From positions 93,673 to 157,672 of the forward strand of contig CAZBSD010000001.1 of assembly GCA_964494735.1 (NCBI GenBank): DNA of 64,000 nt, read 5' to 3'. Of the stretch, positions 33,371-42,121 are shown in pieces. This stretch comes from PHAA01 sp964494735. Lineage in GTDB: Bacteria; Bacillota; Syntrophomonadia; Syntrophomonadales; Syntrophomonadaceae. Every line of letters begins with the position of its first letter. Position 1 is the first letter of the stretch. The position numbers were made by a program, and so were the translations under genes. A model generated the notes under the pieces. That model ran no database searches and was not told the origin of the DNA. It saw nothing but the letters and a program-made list of their open reading frames with translations.

Positions 33371-33739
33371 TTATTTCTTCTTGCCGCCAGCGGTACGTTT
33401 GGGTCCCTTGCGGGTACGTGCATTGGTCTTGGTGTTCTGACCCCTGACCGGCAACCCACGCCGATGGCGCAATCCTCTATAACAACCCAAATCCATCAGC
33501 CGCTTGATGTTCATACTGACGTCCCTGCGCAGATCGCCTTCGACCACGTAGTTCTTATCGATGATCGCCCTGATTTTGGCAACTTCTTCCTCGGTTAAAT
33601 CTTTCACCCTGGTGTCGGGATTTATACCTGCTGCTGCCAAAATCTTCTGCGATGACGCTCTCCCAATTCCTAATATATAGGTAAGGGATATCTCCACTCT
33701 TTTATCGCGGGGTAAATCAACGCCTGCTATTCTTGCCAA
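33371..33739 (-). CDS. rpsM: 30S ribosomal protein S13
   Basis: 122 residues. The TTG start at 33739 gives the conserved opening MARIAGVDLPRDKR; the longer GTG start at 33748 would sit 1 base after the ribosome site AAAGGA and is unlikely. The tail GPKRTAGGKKK contacts P-site tRNA. Confidence 0.94.
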   Translation of the reverse strand: MARIAGVDLPRDKRVEISLTYILGIGRASSQKILAAAGINPDTRVKDLTEEEVAKIRAIIDKNYVVEGDLRRDVSMNIKRLMDLGCYRGLRHRRGLPVRGQNTKTNARTRKGPKRTAGGKKK

Positions 33740-33786
33740 ACCTCTCACATCCTTTGGATAAATTTTTATTCATTCCCTCTGACGTA

Positions 33787-33900
33787 TTAACCTTGAACCT
33801 GCTTATGCTTGGGATTCTCACATATGATTGTTACTTTACCCTTACGTTTGATAATCTTGCACTTTTCGCAGATCTTCTTAACCGATGCTCTAACCTTCAC
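33787..33900 (-). CDS. rpmJ: 50S ribosomal protein L36, zinc type
   Basis: 37 residues from a GTG at 33900, with AAGGAGG 8 bases upstream. The sequence VKVRASVKKICEKCKII is followed by C...KHKQVQG, with Cys and His ligands for zinc (CEKC, C, H). It lies between infA and rpsM, the usual site. Confidence 0.95.
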   Translation of the reverse strand: MKVRASVKKICEKCKIIKRKGKVTIICENPKHKQVQG

Positions 33901-33936
33901 GGTTCTAACCTCCTTTTTTGATGCTGGCCCTCGATC

Positions 33937-34155
33937 CTATTTGAATCGATATGTTATCCGTCCCCGGTTCAAGTCATAGGGTGACAGTTCCACCATAACA
34001 CGGTCACCAGGCAATATCCTGATAAAGTTCATTCTCATCTTCCCTGAGATATGGGCAAGGACCTTATGGCCGTTTTCCATTTCTACCGTAAACATGGCGT
34101 TAGGCAATGGTTCCAGGACTTTCCCTTCTACCTCGATAACGTCATCTTTAGCCAT
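33937..34155 (-). CDS. infA: Translation initiation factor IF-1
   Basis: 72 residues, one S1/OB-fold domain that binds the A site of 30S. ATG at 34155 (MAKDDVIEVEGKV) is the conserved start, with GGAGG 8 bases upstream; an earlier in-frame start at 34176 is rejected. It overlaps the end of the KOW protein gene by 8 bases. Confidence 0.96.
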   Translation of the reverse strand: MAKDDVIEVEGKVLEPLPNAMFTVEMENGHKVLAHISGKMRMNFIRILPGDRVMVELSPYDLNRGRITYRFK

Positions 34156-34456
34156 TCTCCAGACCTCCTTCCCCACGGTTTAACCCTTTATCGATCAACT
34201 GTTTGATATTTTTCTTAATGATGTGATTGGGCGGCTTATCGCCCTTCTGTAAATATTCTAAAACATCATAGGCCTGCATAGATGTCACATTCAAATGTCT
34301 TATATTCTTTTTCTTGGGATTCTCAATTTTGCGTAAGTCCCCATCACAGATGACAAGGAATCTCTCATTAATCACACCGATTACTACAAACGCCTTGCCC
34401 ATATCCCGGCCTGATTTGGATATGACCACTTTACCCAGGATGTCGGTACTTATAAT
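34148..34456 (-). CDS. KOW-domain RNA-binding protein (L14e-like), possible ATT start
   Basis: A small basic protein of the kind found beside infA and map in Gram-positive spc operons. A KOW motif is visible in GRDMGKAFVVIGVI and the C-terminal helix is Lys-rich. The only strong ribosome site, GGAGGTGAAGG, is followed after 6 bases by an in-frame ATT at 34456, giving IISTDILGKVVISKSGRD and 102 residues. The first usual start codon is GTG at 34429, which lacks a site; an in-frame TGA precedes the ATT. Its target is presumably rRNA or mRNA. Confidence 0.72.
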   Translation of the reverse strand: MISTDILGKVVISKSGRDMGKAFVVIGVINERFLVICDGDLRKIENPKKKNIRHLNVTSMQAYDVLEYLQKGDKPPNHIIKKNIKQLIDKGLNRGEGGLENG

Positions 34457-34468
34457 CCTTCACCTCCA

Positions 34469-35233
34469 TCATACCAAGGTAAGAATCTCGGGCCCCTGGT
34501 CTCCGATCACAATAGTGTGCTCGAAATGAGCCGAAGGTTTGCCGTCGATTGTGACCACCGTCCAATCATCCAGTTTGGTGACGACACTGTATGATCCCAT
34601 ATTTACCATTGGCTCTATGGCAAGTGCCATACCTGTCTGTAGTACGGGGCCCCGCTCGGCTTTGCCGTAATTGGGGATAGGAGGATCCTCATGCATGTTC
34701 CGTCCGATGCCGTGGCCTACAAAATCCCGGACCACTGAAAACCCAGCTTGTTCAACATGGGTCTGGACTGCATTGGATACTGCCCCCAAGCGGTTACCGG
34801 CTTGAGCCTGCTCGATGCCTTTCATCAGGGCTTCCTCGGTGATCCGGATCAACTTCTTGACTTCCGGTCTTACCTCACCTACTGCCAGTGTAACAGCTGC
34901 ATCTCCAGCGAAGCCGTCCAAAATTACCCCGAAATCAATACTTATTATATCGCCTTCTTTAAGCTTCCTCCGACCAGGTATGCCATGGACCACCTCTTCG
35001 TTCACGGAGGCACATATGGCTCCGGGGAAAGAACGGGTTCCGCGCGGATGGGGATAATTCTTGAAAACTGCTATGGCGTTTCTCTTCTTGGCCTCTTCCT
35101 CCGCCATCTTGTTTAACTGTCCGGTACTCACCCCCGGCCGGATCTCCCTTTTAAGAATGTGCAGCACTTCGGCAACTACTCGCCCTGATTTCCGCATCTT
35201 CTTAATTTCACTGGGAGTCTTTATATAGATCAT
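34469..35233 (-). CDS. map: Methionine aminopeptidase, type I
   Basis: 254 residues, full length. It removes the N-terminal Met. Metal ligands lie in SIDFGVILDGFAGDAA (two Asp), GHGIGRNMHEDP (His), and the two Glu near IEPMV and HFEHTIVI. It overlaps adk by 4 bases (ATGA) and is followed by the KOW gene, whose ribosome site overlaps its end. Confidence 0.95.
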   Translation of the reverse strand: MIYIKTPSEIKKMRKSGRVVAEVLHILKREIRPGVSTGQLNKMAEEEAKKRNAIAVFKNYPHPRGTRSFPGAICASVNEEVVHGIPGRRKLKEGDIISIDFGVILDGFAGDAAVTLAVGEVRPEVKKLIRITEEALMKGIEQAQAGNRLGAVSNAVQTHVEQAGFSVVRDFVGHGIGRNMHEDPPIPNYGKAERGPVLQTGMALAIEPMVNMGSYSVVTKLDDWTVVTIDGKPSAHFEHTIVIGDQGPEILTLV

Positions 35234-35880
35234 CCCAGTTTCTCCAGTAGGTACTTCACATCCTCGAATACATCCTTGGGATCTCTCTGACCGTCCAATG
35301 TGACCAGATTGCCTTGTTGGGTGTAGTATTGCAGCAGGGGTTGAGTCTGCTCCATATAGACTTTTATACGGTTCTTAACCGTCTCTGCTTTATCATCGCT
35401 GCGCTGCTCCAATACTCCCCCGCATTTATCACATACCCCAGCAGTTCTAGTGGGATTGAATATGGTGTTATATACAGTTTTGCAGGATCCGCAGAATACC
35501 CGGCCTACCATCCGAGCCATTAAAACGTCCTCAGGGACCGAGATATCCAGAGCGAGGTCCAGCTTCTTACCTAACCTTTCCATTACCTCGCCCAGTGCTA
35601 CTGCTTGCACGGTTGTACGCGGGAATCCATCCAGCAGAAAGCCCGCCTGACAATCAGGCATTCCCAAACGGTCTTCTACTATACCGATGGTAACCTGATC
35701 GGGCACCAATTGTCCGGTATCCATATATTTCTTAGCTTCAAGCCCCATGGGGGTGCTATTCTGCACTGCCTCCCTGAACATATCTCCGGTGGAGATGTGC
35801 GGTATCGGATACTCATTTTTGATAAACTCGGCCTGAGTCCCTTTCCCTGCCCCGGGGGGGCCCATCAGAATTATATTCAT
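35230..35880 (-). CDS. adk: Adenylate kinase, zinc-lid type
   Basis: 216 residues. It interconverts ATP, ADP and AMP. The P-loop is GPPGAGKGT (7-15). The lid domain has a zinc site, CGSC...CDKC, as in Gram-positive enzymes. It sits between secY and map, with an 11-base gap from secY and 4-base overlap with map. Confidence 0.96.
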   Translation of the reverse strand: MNIILMGPPGAGKGTQAEFIKNEYPIPHISTGDMFREAVQNSTPMGLEAKKYMDTGQLVPDQVTIGIVEDRLGMPDCQAGFLLDGFPRTTVQAVALGEVMERLGKKLDLALDISVPEDVLMARMVGRVFCGSCKTVYNTIFNPTRTAGVCDKCGGVLEQRSDDKAETVKNRIKVYMEQTQPLLQYYTQQGNLVTLDGQRDPKDVFEDVKYLLEKLG

Positions 35881-35891
35881 GAGATCATCTC

Positions 35892-37157
35892 CTATTTAAC
35901 AAAGCCTTCATAACTTCTCAGAAGTAAATGTGATTCCACTTGCTTCATAGTATCCAGTGCTACCCCGACTAGGATCAATAGAGCGGTTCCCCCGAACCAG
36001 AGGCTTTTTATTCCGGTTATTGCTATTACTATGTTGGGCAATATAGCAATCAGGGCCAGGAATATTCCGCCCGCCAAGGTTAAACGGGACAACACCTTGT
36101 CAATATATTCAGCGGTCGGCCGCCCAGGTCGGATGCCAGGAACGAAGCCGCCATTCTTTTTGATATTGTCGGCAACATCCAGCGGATTGAATATAATTGA
36201 AACATAGAAATAGGTGAAAAATATGATCAACGCCGCATAAAAAACGTTGTATGCCACACTGGTGTAACTGAAATAGGTGTTTATAAAAACATTGAAGGAT
36301 GATGTCGGGCTCATCCATGACCCGATGGTCGCTGGGAACATCCCAAGGGACATAGCGAAGATTATGGGGATAACCCCGGCGCTGTTAACCTTCAGGGGTA
36401 AGAAAGTGCTCTGGCCTCCATAAAGTCTGCGTCCTACCACGCGCTTGGCATATTGAATAGGTAATCTCCGAGTTCCTTCGTTCATGGCAACGACGGCGGC
36501 TATCACTACCAATATAACCACTATCAGCAATAGCACTTGGAAATATCCCGCCATTCCACTGCTTACTTCCTGCCCAACTCCCTGGATCTGGGACGGTATA
36601 CGGGCGGCGATACCACAGAAGATGATTAAGGATATCCCATTGCCAATCCCCCGTTCGGTTATCATTTCACCGATCCACATCAACATGGCGGTTCCAGCGG
36701 TGAGAGATATGGCAATAATTAAATAGGAAAGCACTCCGGGATTGGTTATTGCTCCTGACTTGCCAAGGGCCACTGACATTCCCACCGCTTGGATCAGCGC
36801 CAGTACTACAGTTCCATATCGGGTATATTGGGCGATCTTCTTTTTACCCTCTTGCCCTTCCTTGTTCAGTTCTTCCAGGGCCGGCACCACTACCGTCAGC
36901 AACTGCATGATAATTGATGCGTTGATGTATGGAGTTATACTCATGGCAAACACACTGAAACGTTTGAATGCCCCGCCGGAAATAATATCGAAGAAACCAA
37001 ACAGCTGGCCTTGCAACAGCTGGGCGATCGCCTCCGGATTGATGCCCGGAACCGGTATGTGAGCGCCGATGCGAAACACCAACAGCATCATTAAGGTAAA
37101 GAGCAATTTAGTCCTTAAGTCACCTATCTTAAGGGCTTGTTGAAATGAACTAAGCAT
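35892..37157 (-). CDS. secY: Preprotein translocase subunit SecY
   Basis: 421 residues, ten membrane helices. It is the pore of the Sec translocon, with SecE (encoded at 62 kb) as a partner. Motifs AHIPVPGINPEAI and GIPIQYAKRVVGRR-type cytosolic loop (RRLPIQYAKRVVGRR) are present. Its start overlaps the stop of rplO by one base, so the two are translationally coupled. Confidence 0.96.
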   Translation of the reverse strand: MLSSFQQALKIGDLRTKLLFTLMMLLVFRIGAHIPVPGINPEAIAQLLQGQLFGFFDIISGGAFKRFSVFAMSITPYINASIIMQLLTVVVPALEELNKEGQEGKKKIAQYTRYGTVVLALIQAVGMSVALGKSGAITNPGVLSYLIIAISLTAGTAMLMWIGEMITERGIGNGISLIIFCGIAARIPSQIQGVGQEVSSGMAGYFQVLLLIVVILVVIAAVVAMNEGTRRLPIQYAKRVVGRRLYGGQSTFLPLKVNSAGVIPIIFAMSLGMFPATIGSWMSPTSSFNVFINTYFSYTSVAYNVFYAALIIFFTYFYVSIIFNPLDVADNIKKNGGFVPGIRPGRPTAEYIDKVLSRLTLAGGIFLALIAILPNIVIAITGIKSLWFGGTALLILVGVALDTMKQVESHLLLRSYEGFVK

Positions 37158-37597
37158 TAAACCACCTCAAATTTGCCGCCCCTAGCCGTAATCTGTTCCT
37201 CGGCCTGCCGGCTGCATTTATGCACTTGAACGGTCAGCTTCTTTTCTAACTCGCCATCGCCTAACAATTTGACTCCGGCCAGTATCTTATTTACTAATCC
37301 CGCCTCTTGCAAAAGATCGATGGTAACAACCGTCCCGTCCTCGAAACAATTGAGATCCTTGACGTTTACAATGGCATATTCTTTCTTGAAGATATTGTTG
37401 AATCCTCTCTTAGGCAAGCGCCTCTGCAAAGGCATCTGTCCGCCCTCGAATCCGGGCCTGATGCTTCCACCGGAACGAGCCTTCTGGCCTTTATGTCCAC
37501 GGGTGGAAGTCTTGCCATGACCGGAACCAATTCCGCGGCCCACCCTCTTTATCCTTTTATTTGCACCAGGTGGAGATTGCAGTTCCTCCAGTCTCAC
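37157..37597 (-). CDS. rplO: 50S ribosomal protein L15
   Basis: 146 residues, full length, with the Gly/Lys-rich N-terminal GRGIGSGHGKTSTRGHKGQKAR and a globular C-terminal domain. It assembles late in the large subunit. TAATG links its stop to secY. Confidence 0.96.
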   Translation of the reverse strand: MRLEELQSPPGANKRIKRVGRGIGSGHGKTSTRGHKGQKARSGGSIRPGFEGGQMPLQRRLPKRGFNNIFKKEYAIVNVKDLNCFEDGTVVTIDLLQEAGLVNKILAGVKLLGDGELEKKLTVQVHKCSRQAEEQITARGGKFEVV

Positions 37598-37609
37598 TAT
37601 AAAACCTCC

Positions 37610-37801
37610 CTATGCCTCATCTATTTCTTCAACACGAACCATATGTTTGACTTTATCTATCTGTCCCCTGATTTGGGCACAGTCTTCTTTAACAACCGTA
37701 TGATTTAGTTTTCTTAAACCCAAACTCTGAATGGTTAAGCGCTGGGTGCGGGGATAACCAATAAAGCTTTTGGTCCAAGTAATTTTCAACTGCTTCGCCA
37801 A
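37610..37801 (-). CDS. rpmD: 50S ribosomal protein L30
   Basis: 63 residues, full length, with the conserved QRLTIQSLGLRKLNHTV core. It follows rpsE by 13 bases and precedes rplO by 12. Confidence 0.95.
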   Translation of the reverse strand: MAKQLKITWTKSFIGYPRTQRLTIQSLGLRKLNHTVVKEDCAQIRGQIDKVKHMVRVEEIDEA

Positions 37802-37814
37802 GTGGTTTACCTCC

Positions 37815-38318
37815 CTAGTTCAATATCTCATCAATCGTCTTTCCCCTTAGCTGAGCCACCCGGTCAGCCTTCTTCAGGCTCTTCAAACCCTCCATGGTTG
37901 CCCTCACCACGTTATTGGCGTTTGAGGTGCCGATACACTTGGTGAGTATATCTTTTAACCCCGCCGCCTCCAGTACGGCTCTAACCGGCCCACCGGCTAT
38001 GACCCCGGTACCGGCTGCCGCAGGCTTCAACAATACTTGCCCGGCGCCAAACCTGCCAATTATCTGATGGGGAATTGTCCTGCCGTCAATCAAAGGGATC
38101 TCGATCATATTTCTTTTGGCACTCTCAACACCCTTGCGGATGGCCTCGGGCACTTCGGCGGCCTTGCCTTTACCAGCGCCGACCCGTCCTTCACCGTCGC
38201 CTACCACTACCAGGGCGCTGAAACTGAACCTGCGTCCACCTTTTACAACCTTGGCAACCCGGTTGATATTGACAACAGTCTCAATAAACTCCGGTGCTGC
38301 CTGTTCTTTTTCTATCAT
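37815..38318 (-). CDS. rpsE: 30S ribosomal protein S5
   Basis: 167 residues. Two domains: double-stranded RNA-binding fold (RVAKVVKGGRRFSFSALVVVGDG) and C-terminal fold. ATG at 38318 (MIEKEQ) has AGGAGG 6 bases upstream; a neighbouring ATG at 38321 is possible, and the longer frame to 38342 is not. S5 guards decoding accuracy with S4 and S12. Confidence 0.95.
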   Translation of the reverse strand: MIEKEQAAPEFIETVVNINRVAKVVKGGRRFSFSALVVVGDGEGRVGAGKGKAAEVPEAIRKGVESAKRNMIEIPLIDGRTIPHQIIGRFGAGQVLLKPAAAGTGVIAGGPVRAVLEAAGLKDILTKCIGTSNANNVVRATMEGLKSLKKADRVAQLRGKTIDEILN

Positions 38319-38346
38319 CATTTCCCTCCTATCTGTAAGCAATCAG

Positions 38347-38721
38347 TTAAAATACGAGACCGTTTTCGCGGGCTGAATCTGCCAAAGCGGATACGCAACC
38401 ATGGTACTTGCGCCCGTTGCGGTCGAAAACTACTGTGGTGATACCTTTGTCTTTCGCCTTTTGAGCTATGCTCCCACCAACCCGCTTGGCTGCCTCGATG
38501 TTGCTGCGGCTGTCCAGGTCTGCCATATCCTTATCAAGGGTAGAGGCGGTCGCCAAGGTTACACCCTTTTCATCATCAATCAACTGGGCATAAATATGAT
38601 TAAGGCTGCGGTAAATACACAGTCTGGGTGTTTCTGCCGTTCCCGCCAACTTAATCCTGATTCTCTTGTGTCTTCCTTGTCTGAGGTCTTTCTTGCTGGT
38701 CTTCTTGATCAATGCAGTCAC
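38347..38721 (-). CDS. rplR: 50S ribosomal protein L18
   Basis: 124 residues, full length. It binds 5S rRNA; the RGRHKRIRIKLAGTAETPRL-like opening and the final DSARENGLVF are typical. It lies between rplF and rpsE. Confidence 0.95.
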   Translation of the reverse strand: MTALIKKTSKKDLRQGRHKRIRIKLAGTAETPRLCIYRSLNHIYAQLIDDEKGVTLATASTLDKDMADLDSRSNIEAAKRVGGSIAQKAKDKGITTVVFDRNGRKYHGCVSALADSARENGLVF

Positions 38722-38732
38722 TCCCTTCCTAG

Positions 38733-39272
38733 TTATTTAGCGCCTGATTTGCCGGCTTTACGACGTACAACCTCGTTTTCATAGCGAACACCCTTGCCTT
38801 TGTACGGTTCCGGTTTTCTAAGGGCCCGAATGTCAGCAGCGGTGTTACCTACCAGCTGTTTATCTATGCCTTTCACGGTTATCCTGGTAACCGCTGGCAC
38901 CTCGAATTCTATCCCCTGAGGGGGTTCGATTTCGATCGGATGTGAAAAGCCGATATTTAGTACCAGTTTGTTGCCCTGCAGTTGAGCCCGGTATCCAACT
39001 CCGACCATTTCCAACTTCTTTTCAAAACCAGCTGTGACCCCAGTGACCATATTGGCTACCAACGCCCGGGTCAACCCATGCATAGCGCGGTGTCTCTTAG
39101 CGTCGCTGGGCCGAATAACCTGCAGTTCTGTCTCCTGCTGCTCTATATTAATGTCTTCCGGAATAGACTGGGACAGAACTCCCTTTGGACCCTTAACCGT
39201 TATAACGTTTTCCTCTATTTTTACTTCTACGCCCGCGGGTAGATTGATAGGCTTTCTACCTATTCTGGACAC
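38733..39272 (-). CDS. rplF: 50S ribosomal protein L6
   Basis: 179 residues, full length, two duplicated domains. SRIGRKPINLPAGV opens it; the C-terminal PEPYKGKGVRYENEVVRRKAGKSG is the conserved rRNA-binding part. It lies between rpsH and rplR. Confidence 0.96.
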   Translation of the reverse strand: MSRIGRKPINLPAGVEVKIEENVITVKGPKGVLSQSIPEDINIEQQETELQVIRPSDAKRHRAMHGLTRALVANMVTGVTAGFEKKLEMVGVGYRAQLQGNKLVLNIGFSHPIEIEPPQGIEFEVPAVTRITVKGIDKQLVGNTAADIRALRKPEPYKGKGVRYENEVVRRKAGKSGAK

Positions 39273-39291
39273 AGTTCACTCCTCCTTAAAG

Positions 39292-39690
39292 CTACCATAT
39301 ATAACAGATGACTTCTCCGCCCAGACCTGCCTTGCGAGCGTTTTTATCAGTCATAACCCCTTTCGAGGTAGATACAACTGCAGTCCCCAACCCAGCCAGA
39401 ACCTTAGGTACCTCATCTTTCTTGACGTACACCTTCAGACCCGGTTTGCTGATTCTCTTAATACCAGTAATGACCCTCTCTTTGTTCGGGCCATATTTCA
39501 AATATACTCTGATTATCCCCTGCTTGCCGTCCGCAATGAACTCATAGTCTTTAATGTAGCCTTCATCCTTGAGGATTGCAGCCAATGACAGTTTCATTTT
39601 GGAACTAGGTATCTCTACCGTTTGATGCATGACCATATTACCGTTTCTAATCCTGGTCAGGAAATCAGCTACGGGATCAGTAACGACCAT
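39292..39690 (-). CDS. rpsH: 30S ribosomal protein S8
   Basis: 132 residues, full length. A central 16S rRNA binder (DPVADFLTRIRNGN) with a C-terminal STSKGVMTDKNARKAGLGGE motif. In other bacteria S8 autoregulates the spc operon; no such site is claimed here. Confidence 0.96.
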   Translation of the reverse strand: MVVTDPVADFLTRIRNGNMVMHQTVEIPSSKMKLSLAAILKDEGYIKDYEFIADGKQGIIRVYLKYGPNKERVITGIKRISKPGLKVYVKKDEVPKVLAGLGTAVVSTSKGVMTDKNARKAGLGGEVICYIW

Positions 39691-39713
39691 GTCTTATACC
39701 TCCTTAATCCAAG

Positions 39714-39899
39714 CTACCAACTTGCTTTAGTGACTCCTGGCAATTCGCCTTTATGGGCCATTTCCCTGAAACAGACCCGGCACATACCAAATTTACGCAT
39801 ATAGGCTCTGGGCCGTCCACAAATCTTACAGCGGTTGTACTCCTGTACCTGATATTTCTGTGGGCGCTTTTGCTTAGCAATCAGTGATTTCTTGGCCAA
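39714..39899 (-). CDS. rpsN: 30S ribosomal protein S14, zinc type
   Basis: 61 residues, the short S14 type with a zinc ribbon CKIC...CRVC (from residue 24 on). The tail ELPGVTKASW is conserved. It lies between rplE and rpsH. Confidence 0.96.
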   Translation of the reverse strand: MAKKSLIAKQKRPQKYQVQEYNRCKICGRPRAYMRKFGMCRVCFREMAHKGELPGVTKASW

Positions 39900-39916
39900 T
39901 TTATAAACACCCCCTC

Positions 39917-40453
39917 TTATCTGAATGGCATTCCCATGTTCTTAAGTAACTCGCGCGCCTCTTCATCTGTCTTGGCAGTGGTTACTATAACTACTTCCAA
40001 TCCTCTTATCTTATCTATCTTGTCATAGTCGATTTCGGGGAAGATAGTCTGTTCTTTGATACCGAGCGAATAATTGCCTCGGCCGTCGAACGCCTGGGGT
40101 GAAACGCCCCTAAAGTCACGAACCCGTGGTAGGACGATGTTAATCAACCTGTATAGGAAATCATACATACGTTGTCCCCGCAGGGTAACCTTGCAACCAA
40201 TCGGCATGCCCTCGCGCAGCTTGAATCCGGCGATTGACTTTTTTGCCTTGGTAATTACCGGTTTCTGACCGGTAATAGCCATAAGATCATTTACAGCTCC
40301 ATCCATGGCCTTTGGATTTTGGATGGCTTCCCCAACCCCGACATTGATTATAACCTTCTCTATCTTGGGAACCTGCATTATGTTCTTGTAGCCAAATTTG
40401 TCTATCAATTTTGGGGTTATATCTTGCTTGTACTGTTCCAACAACCTGGCCAT
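39917..40453 (-). CDS. rplE: 50S ribosomal protein L5
   Basis: 178 residues. L5 binds 5S rRNA and contacts P-site tRNA. ATG at 40453 (MARLLEQYKQ) is the conserved start; the frame runs upstream to 40498 but overlaps rplX and lacks a site. KSIAGFKLREGMPIGCKVTLRG is typical. Confidence 0.95.
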   Translation of the reverse strand: MARLLEQYKQDITPKLIDKFGYKNIMQVPKIEKVIINVGVGEAIQNPKAMDGAVNDLMAITGQKPVITKAKKSIAGFKLREGMPIGCKVTLRGQRMYDFLYRLINIVLPRVRDFRGVSPQAFDGRGNYSLGIKEQTIFPEIDYDKIDKIRGLEVVIVTTAKTDEEARELLKNMGMPFR

Positions 40454-40481
40454 TCTACAGTTGGCCTCCCTTCCTGTAGTT

Positions 40482-40793
40482 TTAGTCCAAAACCTCACCG
40501 CATCTTTTACAGATCCTGGCCTTCTGTCCGTTGTCCAAAACCTTACTGGCTCCCCGGGTCGGTTTGTTGCACTTGGTGCACAACAACATTACGTTGGAGG
40601 CATTGAGAGGGGATTCCACTTGCAGAATGCCTCCCTGGGGCAGACTCCTGGTGGGTTTTTGATGCTTCTTGGCTTTGTTGATACCTTCAACCACCACCCG
40701 ACTGCCGGCCGGATTAACTCGCAATACCTTGCCTTTTTTGCCAGCGTCCTTACCGGTTATCACTGTAACCATATCACCCTTTTTTATGTTCAT
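40482..40793 (-). CDS. rplX: 50S ribosomal protein L24
   Basis: 103 residues. A KOW motif opens it (KGDMVTVITGKDAGKKGKV), an assembly initiator near the tunnel exit. The C-terminus has a zinc-ribbon-like CTKC...CKRC found in many Firmicute L24 proteins. Confidence 0.95.
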   Translation of the reverse strand: MNIKKGDMVTVITGKDAGKKGKVLRVNPAGSRVVVEGINKAKKHQKPTRSLPQGGILQVESPLNASNVMLLCTKCNKPTRGASKVLDNGQKARICKRCGEVLD

Positions 40794-40811
40794 CTTTCAC
40801 ACCTCCACCGA

Positions 40812-41180
40812 CTACAGGACTTCCGGAGCCAGAGAGACTATCTTCATAAAGTTCCTGTCCCTCAGTTCTCTGGCTACAGGGCCAAAAATGCGCGTCCCCT
40901 TGGGGTTATTATTATCATCAATGATGACAGCCGCATTCTCCGAAAACGCTATATGAGATCCATCCGGCCGCCTGATCTCCTTTTTGGTACGCACAACTAC
41001 AGCTTTGACTACATCACCCTTTTTGACTACTCCACCAGGACTAGCCTCTTTTACGCTGACTACAATCACATCACCGACGGTCGCATATCTTCTGGTCGAT
41101 CCTCCCAGGACCTTTATACACAAAACCTTTTTTGCTCCGGTGTTGTCACCAACCTGTAAAACCGTTTCTTGTTGAATCAC
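40812..41180 (-). CDS. rplN: 50S ribosomal protein L14
   Basis: 122 residues, full length, with the VGDNTGAKKVLCIKVLGG opening and the final KIVSLAPEVL. It contacts the small subunit at an intersubunit bridge and lies between rpsQ and rplX. Confidence 0.96.
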   Translation of the reverse strand: MIQQETVLQVGDNTGAKKVLCIKVLGGSTRRYATVGDVIVVSVKEASPGGVVKKGDVVKAVVVRTKKEIRRPDGSHIAFSENAAVIIDDNNNPKGTRIFGPVARELRDRNFMKIVSLAPEVL

Positions 41181-41207
41181 GGAATGAGCCTCCCTTCAAT
41201 ACCCTGA

Positions 41208-41477
41208 CTATTCCAAAGTCTTGGCTTTTTGTACTATTTCAACCAATATCCATCTTTTATCCTTGCTTAAAGGGCGGGTCTCCATGATCCTGACCACATC
41301 GCCGGTCCGGGCCTCGTTACTTTCATCGTGGGCTTTGTATTTCTTGTTGGTTTTTATGGTCTTTTTATATAGAGGATGCTGTTTTACGGTTTCCACGCTG
41401 ACTGTGATGGTTTTTTCCATCTTGTCGCTGGTGACCGTGCCTATCATGCTTTTGCGGTTGCTTTGGTTTTCAGCCAC
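41208..41477 (-). CDS. rpsQ: 30S ribosomal protein S17
   Basis: 89 residues, one OB-fold domain with GTVTSDKMEKTITV and HDESNEARTGDVVRIMETRPLS split by a loop. It binds 16S rRNA early in assembly. It follows rpmC by 16 bases. Confidence 0.95.
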   Translation of the reverse strand: MAENQSNRKSMIGTVTSDKMEKTITVSVETVKQHPLYKKTIKTNKKYKAHDESNEARTGDVVRIMETRPLSKDKRWILVEIVQKAKTLE

Positions 41478-41493
41478 CCTTTAGACCTCCTTC

Positions 41494-41697
41494 TTAGTTA
41501 CTTAATCTGGAAATTTCCCGCTGTCTCAATATCGTCTTGCACCGTGCTATGTTTTTACGGACATCTCTGATTCTCATGGGATTATCCAGCTGCCCGGTGG
41601 CAATTTGAAACCTAAGGTTGAACAATTCTTCTTTATAATCAGAGACCTTTCTTACCAATTCTTCGTCGGTTAGCTCTCTCATCTTATCAACTTTCAC
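41494..41697 (-). CDS. rpmC: 50S ribosomal protein L29
   Basis: 67 residues from a GTG at 41697, giving MKVDKMRELTDEEL, which fits the usual L29 length. The frame opens at 41709 with two more GTG codons, so the start is not certain. Helical hairpin with LFNLRFQIATGQLDNP. It overlaps rplP by 11 bases. L29 sits at the tunnel exit. Confidence 0.92.
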   Translation of the reverse strand: MKVDKMRELTDEELVRKVSDYKEELFNLRFQIATGQLDNPMRIRDVRKNIARCKTILRQREISRLSN

Positions 41698-42121
41698 TAA
41701 CCTCACCACCCATTTCTTCCCTCTTTACAAAGCTGCACTTGATGGGGAGTTTATTTGCAGCCAGGCGCATGGCTTCCCGGGCCACTTCTTCCGCAACCCC
41801 GGAGAGTTCGAACATAACTCTGCCCGGTTTAACCACGGCTACCCAATGTTCGGGTGAGCCCTTGCCTTTTCCCATACGGGTTTCAGCAGGTTTCGCGGTT
41901 ATGGGCCGGTCCGGAAATATCTTGATCCACAGCTGGCCGCCTCTCTTAACATGGCGATTGATAGCGATACGAGCGGCTTCGATCTGGCGATTGGTAATCC
42001 AGGCCGCCTCAAGGGCTTGTAATCCATATTCTCCGTAAGTGACGGTGTTGCCTTTGTGGGCTTTCCCTTTCAGACTAGGCCGGTGCTGTTTTCTATACTT
42101 GGTTCTTTTTGGGGTAAGCAT
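41687..42121 (-). CDS. rplP: 50S ribosomal protein L16
   Basis: 144 residues, full length: TPKRTKYRKQHRPSLKG, the GxWIKIFPDRPITAKPAETRMGKGKG region, and a C-terminal AANKLPIKC. It lines the A-site region of the large subunit. Its start shares one base with the rpsC stop. Confidence 0.96.
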   Translation of the reverse strand: MLTPKRTKYRKQHRPSLKGKAHKGNTVTYGEYGLQALEAAWITNRQIEAARIAINRHVKRGGQLWIKIFPDRPITAKPAETRMGKGKGSPEHWVAVVKPGRVMFELSGVAEEVAREAMRLAANKLPIKCSFVKREEMGGEVSES

